Shown here: piece after piece, positions 51,287 through 60,063 of the stretch
Position numbering within the stretch: position 1 is the stretch's first letter
How the letters are laid out: every line of letters begins with the position of its first letter
Assembly: GCA_016217595.1 (NCBI GenBank)
Contig: JACRHS010000004.1
Coordinates: 124,001-188,000, forward strand
Source: Opitutia bacterium
Lineage (GTDB): Bacteria > Verrucomicrobiota > Verrucomicrobiia > Opitutales > Opitutaceae
Direction: 5' to 3'
Length of the DNA: 64,000 nt
Notes under the pieces: model-generated
The model's input: only the letters and a program-made list of their open reading frames with translations
Database searches by the model: none
What the model was told of the DNA's origin: nothing
Translations under genes and position numbers: made by a program

Positions 51287-52425
51287 GGCTGTTGCGCGGG
51301 TTTGAGGGCCTCGGGCTTGAAGGTCAGCGAGAGCTTGTAGGTGGCTTCGCCGTTGTTCGAGCCCTGCAAGTGCAGCTCGGCTTTGGCGACCGCGGGATTT
51401 TCCTTGAGCGCCGCCTCGTAGGTCGTGGCGTCGGCCGGATTCTTGGTCCACGCCTCAATGTCCAAACCGTAGAGCCCCACGGTGGACATCCGGGTGAACT
51501 GCAATGAGCCGCGCTTCGATTTGTCCTTGATCAACTCCAGCATCTCGAACGCGAGGAGTCGTTTCGTGGACAGCTCGTCGATGCGGTTCGTGAGCGCCTG
51601 CATCGTCATGGTCTTCTCGACCGTGGGACGCTGCTCCATCATTTTTGCCACCCGGGTCTTTTGCCAGGCGCGGACGCCGATCAGCGTCCCCTCGCCCACG
51701 GCCAGCAACACCAACGCGGCGGCACAGCCGAGAAAAATCCGCCAGAGCAGCAGGTCGCGCGCGCGCGCTTTGCGCAACGCCGCCAGCTCATCCTTCGCGC
51801 GCACATCGAGCCAGACCCCGTGCGCGGCGGGCAAGGTCATCGTCATCGCGTCGGCGCGGAACAACAGCACGTTCTCGTCGCGCGAGGCCGCGATGACGGG
51901 CGCGGCGGGCAAATCGATCACGTTGCGACTGCCGCCCACGGCGCGAAGTAATTCCTCCCGCACGCGCGTCCGATCCTCCTCGGTCGCCTCGGGCGGCAAG
52001 GTGCGGACCAAAACCTGATCGGGCACGGGCGAGCCGGCCCAATGCACCGCGGTGATCTGCTCCGGCCCCGGGATCAAAACCGTCGTGGCCGGTTCCTGTT
52101 CCTGGCCCAACACGGCGGCAAATGTCGGCATGACGAGCTCCGCGCCCGCCCAGGATTCCACCTGCTCCGCGAGGAAACGGCGCCGGTACGCGGCAAACGC
52201 CAACACGTGCGGCGCGCCGGGCACCCAATAAAAACCGTGGTTGAGATGCTCCACGGGAAACGGCGCCAGACCTTCCAGCGCCAGCGCCACCTGGGCGGAG
52301 ACCGCTTCGGGCGTGGTGGCGTCGGCCACCGGCACCGCCCGGATGAAAAAGTGCGCGTCCGGCAGCAACACCACCTTGGGGGCGGGCGGTCCGGCTTTGA
52401 AATACTCCAACAGGGAGGCGCTCAT
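51283..52425 (-). CDS. Type II secretion GspL/PilM-like protein
   Basis: 380-residue protein. The N-terminal half looks like the actin-like GspL/PilM fold (KVVLLPDAHFFIRAVPV, LEGLAPFPVEHLNHGFYWVPG). A single transmembrane helix follows near 240-262 (LLLWRIFLGCAAALVLLAVG), then a helical linker (KMMEQRPTVEKTMTMQALTNRI) and a ferredoxin-like periplasmic domain. Such proteins recruit the GspE ATPase to the inner membrane. Placement between gspK-like and gspM-like genes with four-base overlaps on both sides supports the call. Sequence similarity to classical GspL is low. Confidence 0.75.
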   Translation of the reverse strand: MSASLLEYFKAGPPAPKVVLLPDAHFFIRAVPVADATTPEAVSAQVALALEGLAPFPVEHLNHGFYWVPGAPHVLAFAAYRRRFLAEQVESWAGAELVMPTFAAVLGQEQEPATTVLIPGPEQITAVHWAGSPVPDQVLVRTLPPEATEEDRTRVREELLRAVGGSRNVIDLPAAPVIAASRDENVLLFRADAMTMTLPAAHGVWLDVRAKDELAALRKARARDLLLWRIFLGCAAALVLLAVGEGTLIGVRAWQKTRVAKMMEQRPTVEKTMTMQALTNRIDELSTKRLLAFEMLELIKDKSKRGSLQFTRMSTVGLYGLDIEAWTKNPADATTYEAALKENPAVAKAELHLQGSNNGEATYKLSLTFKPEALKPAQQP

Positions 52426-53642
52426 GTTTTTACAGTTGAATTGGCTGCGGGATCCGCGGCGGGTTGAGGCATCTCATCGTTTTCACGAATTTCCAAGATC
52501 GTAAACGGGTATTCTAGCGCCGGGGGCTGGTTTGCCGCGCCACCGGGCGTAGCGGGGTTGGCCGCGTTGGCGGTGCCCGGCTGGGCGGCGTTTGTGTTCG
52601 GCGCAGTCGCGGAAGCCGGCGCTTGCGCGATGGAATTGGGGCGTTTGGTGGTGGCCTTCTGGTCAACGATCTTCGCCGCGCTGCCCTGCGGCGCGATCAC
52701 CGTGTTGAGCCGGAAAGCCGACCGCGCACTCTCGTGATCGCGCACCGTGACGATGATGCGCAGAGCGCTGATGGTGGTGCCGAGCCCTGCCGGCGCGGCG
52801 TCGGTGCCAAGAATCGCCGCAGCCTGACTCGCGTCCTGGAAATATCCCGGACCCTGCGACCGGTAACGCCCGGTGCCGGCGAGGTAATCGTTCAACCGTT
52901 CCTGCTGGCCGCTATCGAAACCGTAGGCCGCCAGCACACCCGGCCGCACCGCGTTGAGGTTCGACTGCGCAAAATCGAGCAGCGACACCGTCTCGGTGAA
53001 ACGCTTCCAGTGGGCATTGGGGCGGCCCGACTCGTCGAAAAACACTTCGCGCACGACGTCGATGGCCGCGAGTTCCGCGAAAGAACGTAGCGAGCGGGCC
53101 GGCGCGACGTAGGGCAGCTGGTCGCTCTCGTAATCGGGCGAAAAACTGCTCGTCGGCACGTAGTCGGGTTTCATCCAGTGCAACAGCGCATCGGCCAACC
53201 GCTCGGCTTGCGTCGAGGAGATTTCCCAGGATTTAAACAAATCAATGAGGCCGTTGCGCGTGGCGCGGGGCAACGACATCTTGCCGCTCTCATCCTGGAA
53301 CTCGACCGTGATAAAACGGCCTTCCGGCGACTCGTAGCCCGCCCAAGTCAGTGGCTCGCCCCACCCTTCCGCCGGACTGCGCAGGCCGCTGTTGACCAGT
53401 TGAAAATCCCGCAGCACCGCGAGCGTCGTTTCCATCGCGGAGTAAGCCTCCAGCCGCAACCGGCGCGCATCGGCGACCCGCGATTCCACCAGCAGATCGT
53501 CGCTCGCCCGCTCCATGAAGAGCGTCAGCGCAATGCCCGCAAACATCAGCGTGATCAACACGACCAGCAGCACCGAGCCCCGCCTCCCGCCGGCGCGGGC
53601 CGCAGGAGAGATGCGGAGGAAACTGGGTTTGCGGTCTATCAT
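52422..53642 (-). CDS. gspK: Type II secretion minor pseudopilin GspK
   Basis: 406-residue protein with an N-terminal prepilin-type segment RRGSVLLVVLITLMFAGIALTLF, in which G precedes SVLLVVL as a probable prepilin peptidase site. The helical and alpha domains include SAMETTLAVLRDF, LPRATRNGLIDLFKSWEISSTQAERLADALLHWMKPD and SFAELAAIDVVREVFF, which are recognisable GspK elements. A Pro/Ala/Asn-rich low-complexity tail (about 330-385) is unusual. It caps the pseudopilus tip with GspI and GspJ. Confidence 0.87.
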   Translation of the reverse strand: MIDRKPSFLRISPAARAGGRRGSVLLVVLITLMFAGIALTLFMERASDDLLVESRVADARRLRLEAYSAMETTLAVLRDFQLVNSGLRSPAEGWGEPLTWAGYESPEGRFITVEFQDESGKMSLPRATRNGLIDLFKSWEISSTQAERLADALLHWMKPDYVPTSSFSPDYESDQLPYVAPARSLRSFAELAAIDVVREVFFDESGRPNAHWKRFTETVSLLDFAQSNLNAVRPGVLAAYGFDSGQQERLNDYLAGTGRYRSQGPGYFQDASQAAAILGTDAAPAGLGTTISALRIIVTVRDHESARSAFRLNTVIAPQGSAAKIVDQKATTKRPNSIAQAPASATAPNTNAAQPGTANAANPATPGGAANQPPALEYPFTILEIRENDEMPQPAADPAANSTVKT

Positions 53643-53645
53643 CGT

Positions 53646-54326
53646 TCAGAAATTCGGCAGCCCCTGCTGGGCGATGGGCAGTGTGATCACCGTGGTTTTC
53701 GTGAGGGTGCCGTAGGTGAACTTCAGGCGCAGACGTTGCGGGGCGAGGTATCCGCGGGACGCCGGATCGCGCCGCAGCGAATTCTCCGTCGTCCACCGCT
53801 TCATGTCGGCATCGTAGTAATCGTAGGTCATCGCGGTGACGAAGGGTGAGAGCAGCGTCTCGCGCGGCGACTGGTCCTCGAAACGCATTTCCAGACGCGA
53901 GTGCCAGAGCAGAAACAAGCCCTGCCGGTCCCGCATCTGCAGCGAGCACACCACTTCGGGAAGCGGCTGCGTCGGCCAGACAAGCACGCGGCTGCCCTCG
54001 GGCAGTTCAAAAGTCAGGAGGTTGTCGGTGCCCGTGCCGCTCGGCCGCACTTCCTGCGGCGCGATGGCCGTCTGACCCGTGCGGACCGCCGGCGGCAGGG
54101 CCGCCGCGCGCAACTCGCCATCGAGAAACCGCGTGACCGACCGCACATGCCGGTCGAACAAACGCTGGTCGGTGTTGCGCCCCCACAATTCGCCCATCGA
54201 AAAAATAAACGTGTTGAGCCCCACCATCAACATACCGACGAGCGCGATGGCCAGCAGCAGCTCCATCAAGGTGAAACCGCCCCGAGAGGAGATGACGCGC
54301 GCGGAATTTTGGGTCGGGCGAGACAT
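53646..54326 (-). CDS. gspJ: Type II secretion minor pseudopilin GspJ
   Basis: 226-residue pseudopilin. The N-terminal signal SSRGGFTLMELLLAIALVGMLMVGLNTF has the prepilin cleavage site GFTLMELLLA with the conserved +5 Glu. The rest contains VTRFLDGELRAAALPPA and a beta-rich region near the end (LRLKFTYGTLTKTTVITLP). Size and position between gspK-like and gspI-like genes support the assignment. It follows gspI by 18 bases and precedes gspK by three. Confidence 0.85.
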   Translation of the reverse strand: MSRPTQNSARVISSRGGFTLMELLLAIALVGMLMVGLNTFIFSMGELWGRNTDQRLFDRHVRSVTRFLDGELRAAALPPAVRTGQTAIAPQEVRPSGTGTDNLLTFELPEGSRVLVWPTQPLPEVVCSLQMRDRQGLFLLWHSRLEMRFEDQSPRETLLSPFVTAMTYDYYDADMKRWTTENSLRRDPASRGYLAPQRLRLKFTYGTLTKTTVITLPIAQQGLPNF

Positions 54327-54344
54327 GCGTAGGGTGGCCGTCGG

Positions 54345-54866
54345 CTACTTGGCGCCTTTGGCTTTGTTGGCGCCGGTATTGGTGCTCGCGCCACTGCTAC
54401 CCACGTTTTTCCCCTGGGCGGCGTTGTGCTCCTCGATCCGCTGCCGGGCCTCCTGCCGCAGACGGTCGCGCTCAGCCGGCTCGGACCACGTGGGTCGCAA
54501 CACCCGGAAATCCTCCTGGAATTTCTGCGGCTCGCGCGACTCCGGATCGTTCACCTCACACGTGAAATGCACCAAAAACAAATCGGCGGTGTTGGTCGAC
54601 TCGATGGTCGCGCTCCAGCGCAGCCGCCGGTTGCCGGTCGACTCGAAGTCGCCGCCTTCCTCGACTTTTTTGCGCTCGGCAATCGCGAGCATTTGGGCGC
54701 GGGCAAACTTTACGTCCTCGTCGCCCAGCGTGCTGCGCCCGGCGATTTCGTAAGCCATGAGCACGTTGACGTACGCCGCGCCCAGCATCACCGCCGCGAG
54801 CGCGAAAACCGCCAGCGCCACCATCACTTCGAGCAACGTGAATGCGCGGAAAGCGGACCGTTTCAT
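54345..54866 (-). CDS. gspI: Type II secretion minor pseudopilin GspI
   Basis: 173-residue pseudopilin. The start MKRSAFRAFTLLEVMVALAVFALAAVML gives a classic prepilin signal with cleavage before F and Glu at +5. The body is short (FARAQMLAIAERKKVEEGGD), and the tail is rich in Ala, Asn and Gly (VGSSGASTNTGANKAKGAK). I chose the ATG at 54866; the extra in-frame residues upstream belong to the overlapping gspH end. It overlaps gspH by four bases. Confidence 0.83.
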   Translation of the reverse strand: MKRSAFRAFTLLEVMVALAVFALAAVMLGAAYVNVLMAYEIAGRSTLGDEDVKFARAQMLAIAERKKVEEGGDFESTGNRRLRWSATIESTNTADLFLVHFTCEVNDPESREPQKFQEDFRVLRPTWSEPAERDRLRQEARQRIEEHNAAQGKNVGSSGASTNTGANKAKGAK

Positions 54867-55399
54867 TTGGGGACCTCCAGCATCGGCGCGCAGGTCCACG
54901 GATCGATCGCCACGATGCGCGCCGGGCCGTTGTTGCTGCGCATCTGCACCCGGAATGGCGAACAGGTGCCGTCAACGTAAAATGACACATACGGCACCTT
55001 CGCCGTCTCGACCGCCTCGCCGCCGAGCAAAATCGCTCCGCCTTTCTGCGCCGCGAGAAACTCGAGCTGCAGCTCCTCCGGCAGATCCACCGGAAAGGTG
55101 CGCTCGCCATCGACCGTGCTCGCGACAAACGCCTTGCCCTTGTTGTCGTAGGCGAGCCGGACCACGCGGTAGTTCTCCACCGCATAGCGCCGGGCCTTGG
55201 CGATGGCCGCGCGCATCACTTCCTCGGCGGTCGCCGGACGCTCGCGCAACAACGCCGTGGTGCCGCCGACGATGAGACTCGTCAGCAGGCCGATCAGCGC
55301 GAGGGTGACGAGGATTTCGAGCAGCGTGTAACCGGCGCGACCGCGGCGGATGCGCGACGCCCCACCGGTGACGCGACCTGGTTCACTTCGCTGCCGCAC
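54863..55399 (-). CDS. gspH: Type II secretion pseudopilin GspH-like
   Basis: 178-residue GspH/FimT-type pseudopilin. The prepilin signal is GRAGYTLLEILVTLALIGLLTSLIVGG with Glu at +5. The following region has EEVMRAAIAKARRYAVENYRVVRLAYDNKG and GKAFVASTVDGERTFPVDLPEELQL, typical of the family's beta-sandwich. A C-terminal CSPFRVQMRSNNGPARIVAIDPWTC ends the domain. Its 5' end overlaps gspG by 17 bases. Confidence 0.85.
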   Translation of the reverse strand: MRQRSEPGRVTGGASRIRRGRAGYTLLEILVTLALIGLLTSLIVGGTTALLRERPATAEEVMRAAIAKARRYAVENYRVVRLAYDNKGKAFVASTVDGERTFPVDLPEELQLEFLAAQKGGAILLGGEAVETAKVPYVSFYVDGTCSPFRVQMRSNNGPARIVAIDPWTCAPMLEVPK

Positions 55400-55847
55400 T
55401 GTCAGTGGCCCAGTTGCCGATGTCGTCCGCCGTGCCGTCCTGCTTGTCGGGACCTTTTGACCAGATGTCGTACTTGTCCTTGTTGCGCTTGCCGGGATAG
55501 GCGTACTGGTAGGGCTCTTTCCATGGATCGAGTTGGATCTTGTCCATGTACGGCCCGCGCCAACGATCAGACTTGTTGCCCGGTGCCGTCACCAACGCCT
55601 GCAACCCCTCGGCAGTCGAGGGATAGTCGCCCATGTTCATGCGATAGGCCATGAGAGGAGTGCTGAAGCTCGTGGACACTTGAGTACTCGCAATGCTCTC
55701 TTCGGCATTACGAAAGATCCTGTCAAAATTGCCCACGGCCAGACCGACCAAAAGGCCGATGATCGCCAGCACGACCATGATTTCGAGAAGGGTAAAGCCG
55801 CGGGCGCGGGGCGCACGGCGACGCAAGGTGCGAAAGGAGTAAGACAT
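55383..55847 (-). CDS. gspG: Type II secretion major pseudopilin GspG
   Basis: 154-residue major pseudopilin. The prepilin signal RARGFTLLEIMVVLAIIGLLVGLAVG precedes the conserved FRNAEESIASTQVSTSFSTPLMAYRMNMGDYPSTAEGLQALVTAPGN region. The C-terminal calcium-binding loop is recognisable in LDPWKEPYQYAYPGKRNKDKYDIWSKGPDKQDGTADDIGNW. I chose ATG 55847; the frame remains open for more than 900 bases upstream but without pseudopilin features. First gene of the minus-strand gspGHIJKLM block. Confidence 0.95.
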   Translation of the reverse strand: MSYSFRTLRRRAPRARGFTLLEIMVVLAIIGLLVGLAVGNFDRIFRNAEESIASTQVSTSFSTPLMAYRMNMGDYPSTAEGLQALVTAPGNKSDRWRGPYMDKIQLDPWKEPYQYAYPGKRNKDKYDIWSKGPDKQDGTADDIGNWATDSAAAK

Positions 55848-55964
55848 GGCGGAGCAAGAATGCGGTGGAGCGGACGTTTGTCGAGACCCGGAAAGCGAGA
55901 AAAATGTTTCCTCGTTTGTCGGCAGCCCGCGTGCTTGGGTTGTCCTGCAATCCCTTATGTCGGC

Positions 55965-56969
55965 ATGACCTCCACCCAACTCGAACGCGCCCGCCGCCTG
56001 CTCTGCGCCTTGCAGGATCACATCCGCGACACCGTGATCGCGGCCCGGGCTCAATCCACCGGCAATCTTGCCCAAATCGCCGCCGTCACCGCCGCCGACA
56101 CGATCTACCAGATCGACCGCGTGAGCGAAGAAGCGGTATGTGCGTGGTTCGAGGCCCACTGGCCGCGCGCCTGGCCCGTCGAACTCGTGATGGAGGGACT
56201 GGAAGACGAAGCCGCGCTCACCTTCCCCCGCGGCACGCCGGTGGCGAAAACCGTGTGCAAGTGCATCCTCGATCCCATCGACGGCACGCGCGGCATCATG
56301 TACGACAAACGCAGCGCCTGGATCCTGGCCGGGCTCGCCCCTCAACGCGGCCATCGCACCAATCTCAGCGACATCGTCGTCGCCGCCATGACCGAGCTGC
56401 CCACCAGCAAGCAATGGCGCGCCGACCAGCTCAGCGCCGTCCGCGGCCGCGGTCTGCGGGCCGAACAGGTCAACGTGCTCACCGGCGAGCGCACGCGGTT
56501 CACGCCGCAGCCATCGCGCGCCACCGACTGCAAACATGGCTTTGCCGCCTTCGCGCGCTTTTTCCCGGAGGGCAAAGCCCTGATTTCCCAAATTGAAGAA
56601 ACGCTCTGGGCGGAGTTGTACGGGATCAATCAGGGGGCCTCGCCGCTCATTTTCGACGACCAGTATATCTGCTCCGGCGGCCAGCTCTACGAATTGATTG
56701 TCGGTCACGACCGCCTGATCTGCGATCTGCGTCCGCTGGCATTTGCGCACCTCGGGCTGCGCAGCGAGCTGACGTGCCATCCCTACGATGTGTGCACGGC
56801 GCTGTTGCTCGCAGAAGCCGGCGGCATCGTGGAGACGCCAGCCGGCCGGCCGCTGCGCGCGCCGCTCGACACCACCACGCCCGTGTCATGGATCGGCTAC
56901 GCCAACACGACGCTCGCCCGCCAGATCCGCCCCATCCTGCGCCGCGTGCTGCGCCAGCACCTCGGCTGA
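55965..56969 (+). CDS. Inositol monophosphatase-family phosphatase
   Basis: 334-residue magnesium-dependent phosphatase of the inositol monophosphatase superfamily. The metal-binding motif CILDPIDGTRGIMYDKRSAW contains D103 and D106, preceded by LVMEGLEDE where the conserved Glu lies. The second signature is present as HPYDVCTALLLAEAGGIVETP. The substrate (inositol phosphate, fructose 1,6-bisphosphate or PAP) cannot be read. The ATG at 55965 gives a good N-terminus. It is divergent from gspG and stands alone. Confidence 0.88.
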   Translation: MTSTQLERARRLLCALQDHIRDTVIAARAQSTGNLAQIAAVTAADTIYQIDRVSEEAVCAWFEAHWPRAWPVELVMEGLEDEAALTFPRGTPVAKTVCKCILDPIDGTRGIMYDKRSAWILAGLAPQRGHRTNLSDIVVAAMTELPTSKQWRADQLSAVRGRGLRAEQVNVLTGERTRFTPQPSRATDCKHGFAAFARFFPEGKALISQIEETLWAELYGINQGASPLIFDDQYICSGGQLYELIVGHDRLICDLRPLAFAHLGLRSELTCHPYDVCTALLLAEAGGIVETPAGRPLRAPLDTTTPVSWIGYANTTLARQIRPILRRVLRQHLG

Positions 56970-56990
56970 GCGCGGACGGGCGGCCATGTG

Positions 56991-57023
56991 CAAAAAAAGC
57001 CCGCCGGCTGGAGCGGCGGGCTT
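56991..57023 (-). terminator. Rho-independent terminator after sialidase 1
   Basis: The stem AAGCCCGCCG (56997-57006) and CGGCGGGCTT (57014-57023) with a seven-base loop is followed, on the minus strand, by a seven-base T-run (plus-strand A-run 56992-56998). It lies 39 bases after the sialidase stop codon. Confidence 0.88.
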
Positions 57024-57061
57024 GGGTATCGGGAGCAACGTTTACGACCGAGTTTTCTGCC

Positions 57062-58333
57062 TCACTCGGGCACGCCGTTGAGAATCCACTCCAGATTGAA
57101 GAAGTGGTAATCGAGCGAGCGGTTGGAGGCGTCGTCGTTGACGTTCTCGTTGATCTCGGTGAGCGCCGCGCATCCGGTTTGCGAATTTACCGTCGCCTTG
57201 GCCAGCGAAGTATATCCGCCCTTGCCGGCGGCCGCCGCCGCAGTGGCCGTCGTATAGTTGGGGCTGCCATACGGATTATTGACGTAGAGCCAGCGCGAAC
57301 GCGTCCAAGTCGCACCGTCGTCATAGCTGACGCGGAAGAGCATATGCCCGCGCGTGTCGGTCGCATAGGAGTTCAAGAAGTAAATGCGGTCCATGGTACC
57401 CATATTATAACGCAAGATGGAGCCTTCGCACTTGGGGTCAGGGAGACTGCTCTGGGGCGCCGGCGCCGGAAAACTGCTCGTGATCACGCCATTCGCATCG
57501 ACCGTGATCGAGCCATTGCTGATCCAGCGGCACTTTCCGTTCTCCCAATTGCCCTGGGTCGGACGATCGTTGCGCAGCAAAGTGCCATCGATGCACTCCA
57601 CGATCGTGCTTTCGCCGGTCGTGATCGAACCCGTGGTCGGTACGCGGTGCGCGCTCCAGGTGGCGCCATGATCCTTGCTATAGAAATTTCGCCCGGTGGC
57701 AGGCACCACCAGATGACCGGCATGCGTCACCGTTCTCTGGATGCCATTCCCCGGTCCAACGGCATCCCAAGATAAAGTGCTGCCACCAAGTGTCGCGGTT
57801 AGATCCGTTTTCGCCGACCACGATGCGCCATTATCGGTAGAGTACATCATGTAAGTCTTGCGGTACCCTGCGGGCTTGGTCGCCGGACTGGTGAGGGTGT
57901 AGCTCTGATCGTGCATGTTGAAGAAGAGAAAAATCTTCTGGTAACCAGCGGTATAATCAACCACCGCCGTGGGATTCGTCCAAGTGCCGGAGTTGGCCGC
58001 TGTGCCGATCAAGACCGTGCGCGCAGTCCACGTGTTGGTCGCGACGATGTAGCGCTTGATGACGATATCGATATCACCCCAGTCGTCATTGCTGGTCTTG
58101 CGTCCCTCGGCGAACGTGACGATGTCGCCATTGGGCGCGCGCACGATCACGGGAATGCGGTACGAGTGGTAGCTACCATCGCCACCGTCGTAGAGTTTGG
58201 TGCGGTTGTACACCTGCGCGGCCGAAGCGGACGAGGCGGCGGCCAAAGCTAAGATTAAGGTAAGGAGCGGAAACACTCCACGGCGGGAGCGGAGCAAGCC
58301 AAAGCTCGCGGGGATCTGCGGCAAGAGAAGCAT
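57062..58333 (-). CDS. Sialidase-like exported glycosidase 1
   Basis: 423-residue exported beta-propeller protein of the sialidase/BNR superfamily. The signal peptide covers about 1-38 (LLTLILALAAASSASA). The FRIP-type arginine motif reads SYRIPVIVRAPNGD, followed by TFAEGRKTSNDDWGDIDIVIKR. Asp-box repeats are STDNGASW, SKDHGATW and SYDDGATW. Later residues include GESTIVECIDGTLLRNDRP and a Cys pair, and the protein ends FNLEWILNGVPE. I chose the ATG at 58333, which gives the signal peptide; upstream in-frame sequence is not conserved. It is a close paralogue of the next gene. Confidence 0.88.
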   Translation of the reverse strand: MLLLPQIPASFGLLRSRRGVFPLLTLILALAAASSASAAQVYNRTKLYDGGDGSYHSYRIPVIVRAPNGDIVTFAEGRKTSNDDWGDIDIVIKRYIVATNTWTARTVLIGTAANSGTWTNPTAVVDYTAGYQKIFLFFNMHDQSYTLTSPATKPAGYRKTYMMYSTDNGASWSAKTDLTATLGGSTLSWDAVGPGNGIQRTVTHAGHLVVPATGRNFYSKDHGATWSAHRVPTTGSITTGESTIVECIDGTLLRNDRPTQGNWENGKCRWISNGSITVDANGVITSSFPAPAPQSSLPDPKCEGSILRYNMGTMDRIYFLNSYATDTRGHMLFRVSYDDGATWTRSRWLYVNNPYGSPNYTTATAAAAAGKGGYTSLAKATVNSQTGCAALTEINENVNDDASNRSLDYHFFNLEWILNGVPE

Positions 58334-58434
58334 AATGCAGCTGGGGGGGATGAGGTGACCGGTGCTGAGGGGAAGCGGCGCGCGCACCAGTTTGGCGCGT
58401 CGGCGCAGACAAAGGGCGACAAACCGCACAGCGA

Positions 58435-58455
58435 TAAGCCGAATCTGCTGGTTCC
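58435..58455. repeat. Conserved 21-bp upstream box, copy 1
   Basis: Twenty-one bases starting TAAGCCGAAT and ending CTGGTTCC are identical to 60002-60022. Both copies lie just over 100 bases upstream of a sialidase start. It may be part of a duplicated promoter or a binding site. Confidence 0.55.
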
Positions 58456-58570
58456 ACTCTCGCACCACTGCCTGTCCATCGAGCCGAGAGACACTTATCA
58501 TCGAATGCGCGACCCGACTTTGTACCCTAATCTTGGCGACATGGGGAAACCGGACCTGCCCTGAACCGCA

Positions 58571-58600
58571 AAAAAGCCCGCCGGCGATTGCCGGCGGGCT
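58571..58600 (-). terminator. Rho-independent terminator after sialidase 2
   Basis: The eleven-pair stem AGCCCGCCGGC (58575-58585) and GCCGGCGGGCT (58590-58600) with a GATT loop is followed on the minus strand by TTTTT (plus-strand A-run 58570-58575). Together with the terminator at 56991-57023 this suggests that each sialidase gene is transcribed separately. Confidence 0.9.
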
Positions 58601-58638
58601 GGACGTGAAGCGAAGAAATAGTTCCCCGCGTCGATTGC

Positions 58639-59895
58639 CTACGGCTCGGTCGCTCCGTTCAAAATCCAATCGAGATTGAACTTGTGGAAGTCGATCGACC
58701 GGTTGGAGGTGCTGCTATTGACGTTCTCGTTGATCTCCACCAACGCCGCGACGGCATAGTCCGAGGTCCGGGTCATCGAGCTATATCCGCCCTTGCCCGC
58801 ATCAGCGGCATCGTCGGGGGTCGCATAGTTGGGGCTGCCCATCGGATTGTCGACGTAGAGCCAGCGCGAACGCGGCCAGGTCACGCCATCGTCGTAGCTG
58901 ATTTTCACCTGCATTTTCCCCCGCGTGACCGTACTCGACGAATTAAGGAAATAGATCCGATCCGGACTGTTCATGTTATAGCGCACGATGGAAGCCTCGC
59001 ACCGGGGATCGAGGAGGTTGTCCTGCGGCACCGGGGCCGGAAAATTGCTCGTGATGGTGCTCCCGTTGACGGTGATCGTGCCGTAGCTGACCCAGCGCCG
59101 TTTGGCGTTTTCCCAGTTGGCGGTGGTGGCGCGGTCGTTGCGCAGCAGCGTGCCGTCGAGGCATTCGACGATGGTGCTCTCACCCGTCGTAATGGAGCCA
59201 GACGTCGGCACGCGCAGAGCCTGCCAGGTCGCGCCGTGATCAGCGCTGTAGAAATTGCGCCCGGTCGCGGGCACCACCAGATGGCCGGCATGCGTCACCG
59301 TTCTCTGGATCCCGCTCCCCGGCCCGACCGCATCCCACGACAGCGTGCTGCCGCCCAGCGTCGCCGTCATGTCCACATGGCTCGACCAAGTCGCGCCATT
59401 ATCCGTGGAGTACTTCATGTAGGTCTTGCGGAATCCAGCGGGCTTGGGATCAGGGCTGGCGTCGGTGTAGCTCTGATTGTGCATATTGAAGAAGAGGTAA
59501 ATCTTTTGATAACCGGCGGTGTAATCGACCACCGCAGTGGGATTCGTCCACGTGCCGGAGTTGGCCACCGTGCCGATCAACACCGTGCGCGCAGTCCAGG
59601 TGTTGGTGGCGACGATGTAGCGGCGGATGACGATGTCGATGTCGCCCCAGTCGCTGTTGCTGTTTTTGCGTCCCTCGGCGAACGTGACGAGATCGCCATT
59701 GGGCGCGCGCACGATCGAGGGGATGCGATACGAATGGTAACTGCCGTCGCCGCCATCATACAGCTTGGTGCGGGTGTAGACCTGCGCAGCGGAGCCGGTT
59801 GCGGTGGAAGCCAGCGCGAGGATTGAGGTGAGCAAGGCCAACGCTCCAAACGAGGAGCGGACTGAGTACCTGGGTTTTTGCGGAAGCAAACGCAT
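58639..59895 (-). CDS. Sialidase-like exported glycosidase 2
   Basis: 418-residue paralogue of the sialidase at 57062-58333, apparently most alike over the propeller. The signal peptide ends LASTATGSA. The arginine motif is SYRIPSIVRAPNGD, followed by TFAEGRKNSNSDWGDIDIVIRR. Asp-boxes are STDNGATW, SADHGATW and SYDDGVTW. Members of this family hydrolyse terminal sialic acids, but the propeller also occurs in other glycosidases, so the substrate is unproven. It has its own terminator and a matching upstream box. Confidence 0.88.
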   Translation of the reverse strand: MRLLPQKPRYSVRSSFGALALLTSILALASTATGSAAQVYTRTKLYDGGDGSYHSYRIPSIVRAPNGDLVTFAEGRKNSNSDWGDIDIVIRRYIVATNTWTARTVLIGTVANSGTWTNPTAVVDYTAGYQKIYLFFNMHNQSYTDASPDPKPAGFRKTYMKYSTDNGATWSSHVDMTATLGGSTLSWDAVGPGSGIQRTVTHAGHLVVPATGRNFYSADHGATWQALRVPTSGSITTGESTIVECLDGTLLRNDRATTANWENAKRRWVSYGTITVNGSTITSNFPAPVPQDNLLDPRCEASIVRYNMNSPDRIYFLNSSSTVTRGKMQVKISYDDGVTWPRSRWLYVDNPMGSPNYATPDDAADAGKGGYSSMTRTSDYAVAALVEINENVNSSTSNRSIDFHKFNLDWILNGATEP

Positions 59896-60001
59896 GGTGC
59901 CAGAGGGTAGGATACATCCGGTGCTTGGGGATTGGGGACAGTGGATGCGCGCACCGGTTGAGCGCTCCGGCGTCGACTGAGACCAACCCCGCCCAGAACG
60001 G

Positions 60002-60022
60002 TAAGCCGAATCTGCTGGTTCC
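60002..60022. repeat. Conserved 21-bp upstream box, copy 2
   Basis: Identical over 21 bases to 58435-58455. It lies 107 bases upstream of the sialidase 2 start. Further similarity with the other upstream region is visible around 59913-59964, so the duplication extended beyond the coding sequence. Confidence 0.55.
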
Positions 60023-60063
60023 TCCCCGGCACCACTTCCAGCCTCCGCTTCTCGGGCGGTTAA

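Noticed and set aside
55383..56780. A 465-codon minus-strand frame running through the phosphatase gene into gspG
   Set aside because: Only its C-terminal 154 codons (from 55847) are a real pseudopilin. The upstream part is opposite the well-supported inositol monophosphatase-family gene.
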